DNA from: Desulfamplus sp.
Lineage (GTDB): Bacteria; Desulfobacterota; Desulfobacteria; Desulfobacterales; Desulfobacteraceae
Length of the DNA: 10,331 nt
NCBI GenBank assembly: GCA_015233755.1
Contig: JADFXA010000056.1
Coordinates: 1 to 10,331, forward strand
Direction of reading: 5' to 3'
Shown: positions 1 through 6,775 of the stretch, in pieces
How the letters are laid out: each line of letters begins with the position of its first letter
How positions within the stretch are numbered: position 1 is the stretch's first letter
The notes under the pieces: model-generated
What the model saw: the letters and a program-made list of their open reading frames with translations, nothing else
The model's database searches: none
What the model was told of the DNA's origin: nothing
Translations under genes and position numbers: made by a program

Positions 1-432
1 ACTATTAAAGAAGCAAAGTCAGTTAAAGGAATTGAAGGTATAACAGCAAAGTTTGAAAAAGCATTTGATAAGCTTTTATTAACTGCAAAAACGATAGGAG
101 ATCGTTCAAGGTCAGAAGATATGGTGAATGCCTACTCTTTTGCGCACCCATTTCTTGAAGTTACAGGCGATATTACTATGGCTTGGATGCTTTTATGGAG
201 AGCCGCTGTTTCATCACCAAAACTTGAGCAAAAAGCTGGGTCTCTTGAGCGTTCAGTTATTAAAGAGCAGGCTGAAAAAAATAAAGATGTTGCTTACTAT
301 GCTGGACAGATTATGACAGCAGAATTTTTTATCAATACCATTTTACCTTCCGCTCTTGGTAAAATGGATGCAATTATAGAGGGCGATAAATCAGTTGAAG
401 AGATGCCTGAAGCATCATTTGGATCAAAATAG
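1..432 (+). CDS. Acyl-CoA dehydrogenase, C-terminal part (5' end outside window)
   Basis: The frame is open from the first base to TAG at 430-432, giving 143 residues of a protein that begins upstream. The sequence matches the extra C-terminal helical domain of long acyl-CoA dehydrogenases (about 590-600 aa; the DmdC / 3-methylmercaptopropionyl-CoA dehydrogenase-like group). Family-typical stretches are the block around FAHPFLEVTGDITMAWMLL, the downstream YYAGQIMTAEFFINTILP helix, and the terminal SFGSK. Such enzymes are soluble flavoproteins that oxidise acyl-CoA thioesters to enoyl-CoA and pass electrons to ETF. The flavin and catalytic-base regions lie outside the window, so the substrate cannot be read. 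It ends convergently with the cheD homologue and is followed by a hairpin. Nothing links it functionally to the transport cluster. The family call is firm; the exact enzyme is open. Confidence 0.88.
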   Translation, partial: TIKEAKSVKGIEGITAKFEKAFDKLLLTAKTIGDRSRSEDMVNAYSFAHPFLEVTGDITMAWMLLWRAAVSSPKLEQKAGSLERSVIKEQAEKNKDVAYYAGQIMTAEFFINTILPSALGKMDAIIEGDKSVEEMPEASFGSK

Positions 433-462
433 GAATGACTATTTTAAAAGACTGGAATTTAA

Positions 463-495
463 AGATTTTACAACTTTCTAAAAGTTGTAAAATCT
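463..495. terminator. Perfect hairpin between convergent genes, likely bidirectional terminator
   Basis: A 15-bp perfect inverted repeat (463-477 with 481-495) encloses a 3-nt loop. It lies 30 bp after the acyl-CoA dehydrogenase stop and 38 bp from the cheD stop on the other strand. The stem is AT-rich and no long T-run follows on either strand, so it is an atypical intrinsic terminator. Its position between two convergent stops is the main argument. Confidence 0.6.
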
Positions 496-533
496 ATGCT
501 TTATAGTTTGTAGAGATGAGAAGGGCTATAGTT

Positions 534-1046
534 TTACCTATCATTCTCATAAGGATACCAGTCAGAACGTCTTAAATTTTTAACCTTCAACACAGCAACC
601 TCAAAGGTTGATGTGTTGAAGATAATCTTTCTTCCAACCTCACCCCCAACATCTTCAGATATAACTTTTATTCTTTTGCTGTTTAAAATCTTTCGAGCCG
701 CCTTGATATTGTTCATCCCAACATTGATATTGGATACCTCTGGATTGTAGGCACCTCCAAATATCTGAGCCTCAATATGGTTGTTTTTAGAACCATTTGA
801 TAACATCATCTTTATTAAAGCAAAAGTTGCAACATTTCCGTAGATAGCGGTTGCCTTTTCTCTATCTTTGATCTCTGGGAACTGAAAATGGTTCATTCCG
901 CCTATTTTCTGTTTTTTATCAAATAGGCATACAGACACAGACGAGCCTACTACAGTTGATATTGATATTGGTTTATCTGACAGATAGATAAACCCCGGCT
1001 TTAGAAGGTAATCTAATCGGATTGGAATATTATCTTGTTTGTCCAT
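534..1046 (-). CDS. cheD: CheD-like chemoreceptor glutamine deamidase homologue with Ser at the catalytic Cys position
   Basis: This 170-aa protein has the length and layout of CheD, a cytosolic enzyme that deamidates (and can demethylate) glutamines on chemoreceptors and can bind CheC/CheY-P. The core block TVVGSSVSVCLFD (residues 31-43), then GGMNHF (49-54), IFGGA and the glycine motif NVGMNNIKAARKIL match the family. Against Thermotoga maritima CheD, the catalytic His (His44) corresponds to His53. The catalytic Cys27 falls on Ser36 (codon TCT, 939-941), and the conserved Thr21 position is Ser30. The nearby Cys40 aligns with a non-catalytic position. The fold therefore looks intact while deamidase chemistry is doubtful; a binding or scaffold role is possible. 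The ATG at 1046 has only a weak purine-rich site upstream (GAAAGACAG). It is divergent from the transport cluster, and no other che gene is present. Confidence 0.85.
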   Translation of the reverse strand: MDKQDNIPIRLDYLLKPGFIYLSDKPISISTVVGSSVSVCLFDKKQKIGGMNHFQFPEIKDREKATAIYGNVATFALIKMMLSNGSKNNHIEAQIFGGAYNPEVSNINVGMNNIKAARKILNSKRIKVISEDVGGEVGRKIIFNTSTFEVAVLKVKNLRRSDWYPYENDR

Positions 1047-1349
1047 TAATGTATCTGTCTTTCTGTTTTTTTATATTATCTATGTATCTTAAACTTACAG
1101 ATATTTTTCTTAAAATATTATATTATATGTGTAATTTCAAGTCATTAATGGTGATAATGATAGTCTGAAGTCTCATTTTTATATAAATAATATGTCTTAA
1201 ATTATAAATATTGCACACAAACTCAATCTTGTGCTAAAAATTTAGATGTTAAGATATTAAAATTTTCTTATATACTGAAATCCTCTAATTTTTAGAGATA
1301 TAAATTTAAAAAACAAATTAATAATAGAGTTATTCATAAGGGATAGGCA
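1047..1349. other. 303-bp gene-free divergent intergenic region
   Basis: This stretch separates cheD (leftward) from the transport block (rightward). It is extremely AT-rich and I see no credible coding frame. It must hold both promoters, but none stands out. For cheD, TTGAAA read leftward from 1140 to 1135 is a possible -35 box, with TATTTT 17 bases further on. For the rightward genes, candidates are TTGCAC (1211-1216) with TAAAAA (1235-1240), or TATACT (1271-1276) without a good -35. It also contains an inverted repeat at 1142-1160, listed separately. A small hairpin sits in the presumed leader, with CTCTAA (1283-1288) facing TTAGAG (1292-1297) across a TTT loop. No riboswitch family is recognised. 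Confidence 0.6.
1142..1160. promoter_or_regulatory. Inverted repeat TCATTA-N7-TAATGA, possible operator
   Basis: Two perfect 6-base arms (1142-1147 and 1155-1160) flank a 7-base spacer in the cheD/transport divergent region. The same arm sequence, in the opposite order, forms the palindrome upstream of ppiB at 9590-9607. In such AT-rich DNA, short palindromes arise by chance, so this is only a candidate protein-binding site. Confidence 0.25.
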
Positions 1350-2300
1350 GTGGTGCATAGACTCCCCTTTATCAGGATAGGACACTTAAGGATTCTTGAT
1401 CATTTGATGCTTGGATTTGCTTACAATGGCTCTGGAGCAGCTCTTCTTAAACACACTGACCACCTTATGACAGCGGTTTCTTTTGGTAGTTGGAGTCAGA
1501 TAAAAGAAGCCTTTTGTAATGGCGATCTTCATGGGGCATTTCTCCCACTTCCTGAAGCTATGGCTCTTTTTGACTCTGGAATGGAGATAAAATTAGTGCT
1601 TTTTGACTCCCGACCCGGAGCATATATTATTGGTAATAAATCAGCAGGCATAAATAAACTTACAGATCTTAAAGGTAAAACTGTTCTTATATCTAACTAT
1701 CTTTCTGTTCATAATCTTCTTTTTTATCAACTAATGACTTCAGCAAGATTAAAAGCAGGGCTTGAAAATGATAGCGATCCAGATGTATATATCGAAATTG
1801 TTCCGCCGTTTATCGTTCCTGAAATGTTAAATAATGATGAATCAAACGAAATCGGTGGTGTTTTTATAGAAGAACCTTTTGGCTCTATGGTTATTAAAAA
1901 TAATTGGGGTAAAGTGATATTACCCTCGTCTCGTATTTGGACATCTCACCCTGGCTCAGTATTAATTATACACGACTATGTTATTAAGGACTACCGCAGA
2001 CATCTTATGGATATAATTCACCTTATGGTAGCTTCAAGCCATTTTATATATAAAGATTCAGAGGATTTGTATCGACTCTCAAGAGAGTTTTTTGATAAGT
2101 TTAGACGGTTTCAAGATAGAGAAATTCTTGAGTTTATGTTTTCATCATTTTTGCCCAATGAGCCTAATTCTCTTATGCCAGATATTAAATCTCTTGAAGT
2201 TATTAATCGTTTCATGGTCAATGATATGGGAATAATGAAAAATATCATATATATGGATAATTTTGTAGATAGAAGTTTTGCACTTGAGGCTGGGGCATAA
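1350..2300 (+). CDS. Cytoplasmic NrtA-like (NitT/TauT-type) ligand-binding protein without signal peptide
   Basis: This 316-aa protein has the periplasmic-binding fold of the NrtA/CmpA/SsuA (NMT1-like) family, probably as a cytosolic sensor. An in-frame TAG at 1344-1346 excludes a longer product. The start is GTG at 1350 (or 1353), with AAGGGA at 1338-1343 as ribosome-binding site. Family sequence begins within about 10 residues, so there is no signal peptide or lipobox. Landmarks are ILDHLMLG (15-22), a His in LSVHNLL (His121), IVPPFIVPEM (150-159), EEPFG (174-178) and SHPGS (199-203). The other two family members here read HPCC at that last site, so the pocket may differ. It resembles the C-terminal half of the receiver fusion (5379-6752) throughout, including the final FVxxSFA helix. 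It is the first gene of the ABC block, 4 bp before the ATPase start. NasS offers a precedent for a cytosolic NrtA-like sensor; the ligand is unknown. Confidence 0.82.
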   Translation: MVHRLPFIRIGHLRILDHLMLGFAYNGSGAALLKHTDHLMTAVSFGSWSQIKEAFCNGDLHGAFLPLPEAMALFDSGMEIKLVLFDSRPGAYIIGNKSAGINKLTDLKGKTVLISNYLSVHNLLFYQLMTSARLKAGLENDSDPDVYIEIVPPFIVPEMLNNDESNEIGGVFIEEPFGSMVIKNNWGKVILPSSRIWTSHPGSVLIIHDYVIKDYRRHLMDIIHLMVASSHFIYKDSEDLYRLSREFFDKFRRFQDREILEFMFSSFLPNEPNSLMPDIKSLEVINRFMVNDMGIMKNIIYMDNFVDRSFALEAGA

Positions 2301-2304
2301 TAAA

Positions 2305-3120
2305 TTGAAAATAGATGTTTGCAATGTATCCAAAATTTTTCCTCGTTTTGATGGTGGAGAAAATATTGTATTAGATAATATATCCTTTTCGGTTAATAGC
2401 GGTGATTTTGTTGTCATACTTGGAGAATCTGGGGGTGGAAAGACAACTTTGCTAAACCTTTTAGCAGGGCTTGAAAAACCAACATCAGGAGAAATTTTTG
2501 TAGATGGCAACAAAGTAAATAGAATTGAACCATCTCGATCTATGCTGTTTCAACAGCCAGTATTAATTCCTTGGCTCACTGTAAAGGATAATGTCGCTTA
2601 TGGGTGCAGGCTTCGAGGAGATATTGAAAATCTTGATTACAGGGTCTATCAGTTTATTGAAATGATGGGGCTTTCAGGTTTTGAGAACGCAAAGCCTGCT
2701 TCTCTTTCGCTTGGAATGGCACAGCGAGTCTGTCTTGCAAGAGCATTAGTTGGTCGTGCTGAGATGCTTCTTCTTGATGAACCTTTTGCCTCATTAGATA
2801 CTTTTACTCAAGCCCATATTCAAGAGGAGCTTGTAAATATCTGGTTAAGTGAAAAATTTACAGCAGTTTTCGTAACCCATGACATTAATGAAGCAATACT
2901 TCTTGGTAATAAAATTATCTTGCTCGGTGGTTATCCTGGCTCTGTAAGTGGAATGTATGATATTGATGATCCATATCCACGGAATATAAATTTTCCTTCA
3001 TTTAAAGAGTATCGTTCAGAAATACTTGCGAATTTAAAGCAAGCTCATGTTGGCAACAAAAAATTTTTTTCCATGAATAAAATCGACAACATGGATGAGG
3101 AGATTAAGCTTGATGAATAA
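2305..3120 (+). CDS. ABC transporter ATP-binding protein (NrtD/SsuB/TauB type)
   Basis: This 271-aa cytosolic ATPase powers the adjacent importer. Walker A is GESGGGKTT (40-48), the Q-loop is LFQQP (Gln83), Walker B is LLLDEP (Asp158, Glu159), followed by the D-loop SLD and the H-loop VTHD (His192). The signature reads LSLGMAQR (134-141) instead of LSGGxxQR, an unusual second-glycine substitution. I chose TTG at 2305 as start. GGGG at 2292-2295 lies 9 bases upstream, and the IDVCNVSKIF beginning is where family members start. An earlier in-frame TTG at 2278 would only add residues overlapping the previous gene. The start follows the previous stop by 4 bp, and the gene overlaps the next by 8 bp, indicating one transcript with coupled translation. 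The substrate cannot be read from the ATPase. Confidence 0.93.
   Translation: MKIDVCNVSKIFPRFDGGENIVLDNISFSVNSGDFVVILGESGGGKTTLLNLLAGLEKPTSGEIFVDGNKVNRIEPSRSMLFQQPVLIPWLTVKDNVAYGCRLRGDIENLDYRVYQFIEMMGLSGFENAKPASLSLGMAQRVCLARALVGRAEMLLLDEPFASLDTFTQAHIQEELVNIWLSEKFTAVFVTHDINEAILLGNKIILLGGYPGSVSGMYDIDDPYPRNINFPSFKEYRSEILANLKQAHVGNKKFFSMNKIDNMDEEIKLDE
3097..3102 (+). promoter_or_regulatory. Ribosome-binding site deciding the start at 3113
   Basis: GAGGAG lies 10 bases before ATG 3113. The upstream in-frame ATG at 3095 lies before this site and has no purine-rich stretch of its own, so 3113 is the preferred start of the exported binding protein. Confidence 0.6.
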
Positions 3121-4441
3121 TTGCATAAAAGATAAAGATAATTGCAATGACCCTGATGTTATTAGTAATATTAATAGTCTTGATGATAACCATGATAATA
3201 TTAATGTTATTGATAGATTTGACAGACGATCATTTCTTAAAAAAAGTGCTGCAATAACCATTGGAGCTGGTGCTGCCTTTGGCTCTTCTCTATTGTCGAA
3301 TAGCCTACTTTCTACCTCCTCTTCTGCTTATGCCAATAATAGCAATGACCAAGAGCTTAAAATTGGATATATCCCAATAACAGATGCAACCCCTCTTCTT
3401 ATTGCTTACGATCTTGGTTTTTTTAAAGATGAAGGGCTTAATGTGCCAAAACCTGTAATGGTAAGGTCATGGACGGTATTGACAGAATCGTTTATTGGCC
3501 AACAGTTTAATTTTACACACATGTTATTTCCTATACCTATATGGATGAGATTTAAGCAAAAAATTCCAGTTAAAGTTCTTGCATGGGATCACACCAACGG
3601 TAGTGCCGTTACAGTTCATCAAGATTCAGGTATAAAAGGCTTTTCTGATTTAGGAGGAAAACAGATTGCTGTGCCATCATGGTATTCAACTCATAACTAC
3701 ATGATTCAAATGGGGATCACTGCTAAGGGGTTAAAGCCCGTTATAAAACCCCAAGGGGCAGCTATTGCTTCTGATGAAGTTAATCTGTTTGTATTACCTC
3801 CGCCTGAAATGCCGACAGCACTACTTGGAAAAAAGATGGACGGATTTATTGTAGCAGAACCTTTTAATGCACTTGCAGAGATTAAAATTAAAGCAAAAAT
3901 TATGCGTTTTACAGGTGATATTTGGAAGAATCATCCCTGCTGTGTTGTTGTCTCTCATGAAACCTTGATAAAAGAACAGCCTGTTATGATTCAAAAAGCT
4001 GTAAATGCTGTTGTACGAGCACAGCTGTGGTGTACAAAAAACCTTGAAAAAACGGCAGCTATTTTAAGCCGCGACAAGGGGAAAGGGTATCTCCCTGTGA
4101 ATGAAGATGTGCTTTTGAGGGTATTTACAGGATATAACTTAAAAGAGTATCTTACAAAATCTCTACCAAGAGCTATTATGCACCCAGAATGGAATATTGG
4201 AAGAATCGGTTTTCAGCCATATCCTTACCCTTCAGCAACACAGTTTATTATCAGCCAAATGTCAAAAACAAAAGTTGAAGGAGATTCAAATTTTCTTCAT
4301 GCTCTTGATCCTATTTCTGCAACAAACGAACTTGTAGATGACACATTTGTCAAAAAAGCTATGAAAGAGATGAGTATTTACGGTGCTTTTGATTCTGATT
4401 CAAACTCTCTTTCCCGCGAAGAGGTTATTGAAATTGGTTAA
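3113..4441 (+). CDS. Tat-exported NrtA-like substrate-binding protein of the ABC importer
   Basis: This 442-aa binding protein captures the importer's ligand in the periplasm. The N-terminus carries a twin-arginine signal: DRRSFLKK (37-44), a hydrophobic core (46-66) and a probable AYA cleavage site after residue 74. The region before the RR pair is unusually long (37 residues) and rich in Asn, Asp and Ile. No lipobox Cys is seen, so the protein should be soluble. The mature part shows KIGYIPITDA (83-92), His194 in YSTHNYM, VLPPPEMP (227-234), VAEPFN (247-252) and IWKNHPCC (270-277), all typical of NitT/TauT-type NrtA-like proteins. It overlaps the ATPase by 8 bp and the permease by 8 bp. Tat export implies folding in the cytoplasm, perhaps with a cofactor or to keep it away from Sec; this is inference. 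Nitrate, bicarbonate, sulfonate or another small ligand cannot be distinguished. Confidence 0.9.
   Translation: MNNCIKDKDNCNDPDVISNINSLDDNHDNINVIDRFDRRSFLKKSAAITIGAGAAFGSSLLSNSLLSTSSSAYANNSNDQELKIGYIPITDATPLLIAYDLGFFKDEGLNVPKPVMVRSWTVLTESFIGQQFNFTHMLFPIPIWMRFKQKIPVKVLAWDHTNGSAVTVHQDSGIKGFSDLGGKQIAVPSWYSTHNYMIQMGITAKGLKPVIKPQGAAIASDEVNLFVLPPPEMPTALLGKKMDGFIVAEPFNALAEIKIKAKIMRFTGDIWKNHPCCVVVSHETLIKEQPVMIQKAVNAVVRAQLWCTKNLEKTAAILSRDKGKGYLPVNEDVLLRVFTGYNLKEYLTKSLPRAIMHPEWNIGRIGFQPYPYPSATQFIISQMSKTKVEGDSNFLHALDPISATNELVDDTFVKKAMKEMSIYGAFDSDSNSLSREEVIEIG
4418..4424 (+). promoter_or_regulatory. Ribosome-binding site supporting the TTG start at 4434
   Basis: GAAGAGG is placed 9 bases before TTG 4434. 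The competing ATG at 4491 has AGAGAGG directly abutting it, with no spacer, which is unfavourable for initiation. Confidence 0.5.
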
Positions 4442-5282
4442 TAAAAACCTCATATCAAATTCTATATCAAAACCTGAAAAAAAAGAGAGGATGATAAGTC
4501 TTAGCACTTTTTTCGGATATAAAGCATCAGATGTACGTTTTGAGCTGCTTGGAATATTGATTCTTCTACTACTATGGTTTATAGCAGGGTGGATTTTTTT
4601 ACTTATTCCTTCAACATCCTTTGGCGAGATTTTTCTTCCTTTTCCTACGTTTAAGGCTCTTTATGAACTTCTTTTTCAAGAAAAATTTTGGTTGTCTGTA
4701 AAAGCAAGTATGAGTAGGGTATTTATTGGAATATCAATTTCTGCTGTTATTGGAATCCCTTTAGGGCTTATTACAGGTTATTTTCCAATTTTACGAAATA
4801 TTGCTTATGCTCCAATTCAATTTTTAAGAATGATAAGCCCTCTTGCATGGATGCCTATTGCATTGATTGTATTTACGGGTTTTGAATCAGCAATCTCTTT
4901 TCTTATTGTTATGGCAACTATTTGGCCTATTATACTGAACACAGCATCAGGGGCAGCAAATGTAAATCCAAGTTTGATAAAAATGGCTATGAATCAAGGT
5001 GCAAACCATTTTCAAATATTTTACACAATTATAATTCCAGCCTCTCTACCTGGTATTATTGCAAGTCTTAGGTTAGCATTAGGAGTTGCTTGGATTGTGC
5101 TTGTTCCAGCAGAATTTTTAGGAGTTGCAAGTGGTTTGGGTTATCTGATAAATGATGCAAGAGACACTATGGCTTATGATCACCTTATGGCAATTGTTGT
5201 TGCGATTGGAATATTGGGCTTTACTTTAGATAAAATATTTCAAACAATTCAAAGTTCATTTACAAGAGCTTGGATTGATTGA
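4434..5282 (+). CDS. ABC transporter permease (NrtB/SsuC/TauC type, BPD_transp_1)
   Basis: This 282-aa inner-membrane protein forms the channel, presumably as a homodimer because no second permease gene is present. Hydrophobic segments lie at about 37-58, 95-115, 133-149, 153-169, 205-225 and 249-266, the usual six. The cytoplasmic coupling loop that contacts the ATPase is at 184-207. It has the family pattern of Gly-Ala then I-x-P-A-S-L-P-G, although the EAA residues themselves are replaced (MAMNQGA). The start is taken as TTG 4434, which overlaps the binding-protein stop by 8 bp and has GAAGAGG 9 bases upstream. ATG 4491 would remove 19 hydrophilic residues and no membrane segment, so it remains possible. 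With its two preceding neighbours it makes a complete NitT/TauT-type importer. Confidence 0.92.
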   Translation: MVNKNLISNSISKPEKKERMISLSTFFGYKASDVRFELLGILILLLLWFIAGWIFLLIPSTSFGEIFLPFPTFKALYELLFQEKFWLSVKASMSRVFIGISISAVIGIPLGLITGYFPILRNIAYAPIQFLRMISPLAWMPIALIVFTGFESAISFLIVMATIWPIILNTASGAANVNPSLIKMAMNQGANHFQIFYTIIIPASLPGIIASLRLALGVAWIVLVPAEFLGVASGLGYLINDARDTMAYDHLMAIVVAIGILGFTLDKIFQTIQSSFTRAWID

Positions 5283-5378
5283 TCAGCTAACTTCTAAAAT
5301 TAAAAAAGTTATTGTTTTTAAAGATTAAAAAATATAAATGGTTCTATTTTGAAGATATAAACATTAAGGAGCTTTTTT
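5283..5378 (+). promoter_or_regulatory. Gap between permease and receiver fusion: weak hairpin, possible promoter, strong RBS
   Basis: TAACTT (5288-5293) can pair with AAGTTA (5306-5311) and is followed by TTGTTTTTA, a weak terminator-like element with only one G-C pair. TTGTTT (5312-5317) and TATAAA (5333-5338), 15 bases apart, could be a suboptimal promoter for the next gene. TAAGGAG at 5365-5371 is a strong ribosome-binding site, 7 bases before ATG 5379. The 96-bp gap, unlike the overlaps upstream, suggests the receiver fusion may have its own expression control. Confidence 0.35.
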
Positions 5379-6752
5379 ATGGCAGTTGATCCAAAAATGA
5401 AAATTCTGATAGCAGATGACTCAGGCACTATGCGTATCATGTTCAAACAGATGCTGAATAAAGCAGGGTTTGAAAATATTGTTGTAGCCATAGATGGTAC
5501 TGATGGTATAAAAAAAATTCAAGAATCACCACCTGATCTGATTATCAGTGACTGGAATATGCCAAGAATGGATGGTTTAGAGTTTCTTCAATGGCTAAGA
5601 AAGACTCCACCCTACCAAAATATCCCATTCATAATGGCAACCGCACAGGCAGATAAAGGACAACAGATAGCTATTTATGAGGCAAAGGGGAATGGCCATG
5701 TACCTAAACCTTTTGATTCAAACCAGATAAAAGATGCAATATACAAGGTGTTTGCACCTGAAGCTGTGGCTGTCTCCGGGCCTAAAAAGCGCAATATAGC
5801 AGATGGTAAAGTTGAGCTTAATGTTGCCCATATTCAAATTACAGATCATCTTGTACTTGGTGCATTAAAACATAGAATAGAGTCTGGACAGGTTATACCT
5901 AGATTCTTTGATCTAAAAACAGATCGTAAGCCAGGTTGGAATCCTATACAAGAGGGCCTTGAAACAGGTGAAATTGACTGTGCATTTGTGCTTGCTCCAA
6001 TTGCCATGGATCTTTTTGCTTATGATTCACCCATACAACTTGTGCTTCTTGCCCACAAAAACGGCAGCACCTTTGTCAGAAGCCGCCATTATGATCCCCG
6101 TTTTGACTCTCTACAGAGCTTCTACAAATATAAAGTTGTTGATATTCCACACAAGATGTCAATACATCATATGTTGGCACATCAGTTTTTAAAGGAGCTT
6201 GGATTAAAACCGGGTGTTCCTGGCAAAAAAGCGATTAATGTAAGATTTGAAGTTGTTCCTCCAATTAAGATGCCTGGGATTATGAAGGAAAATGAAGATG
6301 TTGCAGGTTTTATGGTGGCTGAACCTATTGCCACAAAGGCAATTGCAACAGAGATCGGAAATCTTGAATTTATCTCTGCAACAAGATGGAATAAACATCC
6401 ATGCTGTATTGTTGCTATGCAAAAAGATTTTATTGAAAAATATCCTGATGCTGTTCAAGAGTTTGTTGATTTACTCATTGAGACAGGACAATACGTTGAG
6501 CAAGATAAGGTAAGAGCTGCTGAAATTGCTGTTAAGTTCCTTGATCCTGATGGACAGCTTGGGCTTAACACCAAAGTGCTTGAAAAGGTATTTTCTCAAC
6601 CTTTAGCAATTAAAATGGATGATCTTTATCCTGTTATTGAAGATTTTGATGTAATACAAAAATATATGCACGATGTCATGGAGATTGGAAGATTGATTGA
6701 TCTTGAAAAATTTGTAAATACTTCTTTTGCTGATAAAGTACTTAAAAGTTAA
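5379..6752 (+). CDS. Response regulator: CheY-like receiver fused to a cytoplasmic NrtA-like ligand-binding domain
   Basis: This 457-aa protein has two domains. Residues 7-125 are a complete receiver: acidic pair Asp13/Asp14, phosphoacceptor Asp58 in ISDWNMPRMDG, Thr88, and Lys110 in the KPF motif. His107 sits where E. coli CheY has its switch residue Tyr106. After a linker (about 126-143), residues 144-457 are an NrtA-like binding domain with ITDHLVLG (154-161), His263 in MSIHHML, VVPPIKMP (292-299), VAEPIA (313-318), KHPCC (339-343) and the closing FVNTSFA. There is no signal peptide, DNA-binding, ANTAR or enzymatic output domain, so the output is probably protein-protein or ligand-dependent. 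The domain resembles the lone cytosolic protein at 1350-2300 more than the exported one. The start is supported by TAAGGAG 7 bases upstream. No histidine kinase lies in the window. The functional model is inference; the domain calls are firm. Confidence 0.92.
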   Translation: MAVDPKMKILIADDSGTMRIMFKQMLNKAGFENIVVAIDGTDGIKKIQESPPDLIISDWNMPRMDGLEFLQWLRKTPPYQNIPFIMATAQADKGQQIAIYEAKGNGHVPKPFDSNQIKDAIYKVFAPEAVAVSGPKKRNIADGKVELNVAHIQITDHLVLGALKHRIESGQVIPRFFDLKTDRKPGWNPIQEGLETGEIDCAFVLAPIAMDLFAYDSPIQLVLLAHKNGSTFVRSRHYDPRFDSLQSFYKYKVVDIPHKMSIHHMLAHQFLKELGLKPGVPGKKAINVRFEVVPPIKMPGIMKENEDVAGFMVAEPIATKAIATEIGNLEFISATRWNKHPCCIVAMQKDFIEKYPDAVQEFVDLLIETGQYVEQDKVRAAEIAVKFLDPDGQLGLNTKVLEKVFSQPLAIKMDDLYPVIEDFDVIQKYMHDVMEIGRLIDLEKFVNTSFADKVLKS

Positions 6753-6763
6753 TCTAACATTTC

Positions 6764-6772
6764 AAGAGGTGA
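6764..6772 (+). promoter_or_regulatory. Strong ribosome-binding site for a TTG start
   Basis: AAGAGGTGA matches the anti-Shine-Dalgarno well. Its GAGG core ends 6 bases before TTG 6776, which makes that non-ATG start credible; no other start lies this close. Confidence 0.65.
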
Positions 6773-6775
6773 CTG

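Noticed and set aside
2278..2304. Upstream TTG start for the ABC ATPase
   Set aside because: It would overlap the previous gene, has no ribosome-binding site at proper distance, and adds residues before the usual start of the family.
3095..3112. ATG 3095 as start of the exported binding protein
   Set aside because: It lies before the GAGGAG site; ATG 3113 has that site at 10 bases and gives the same 8-bp overlap as the next junction.
5959..6513. Short frames inside the receiver fusion on both strands
   Set aside because: They are shadows of a conserved coding frame and match no family.
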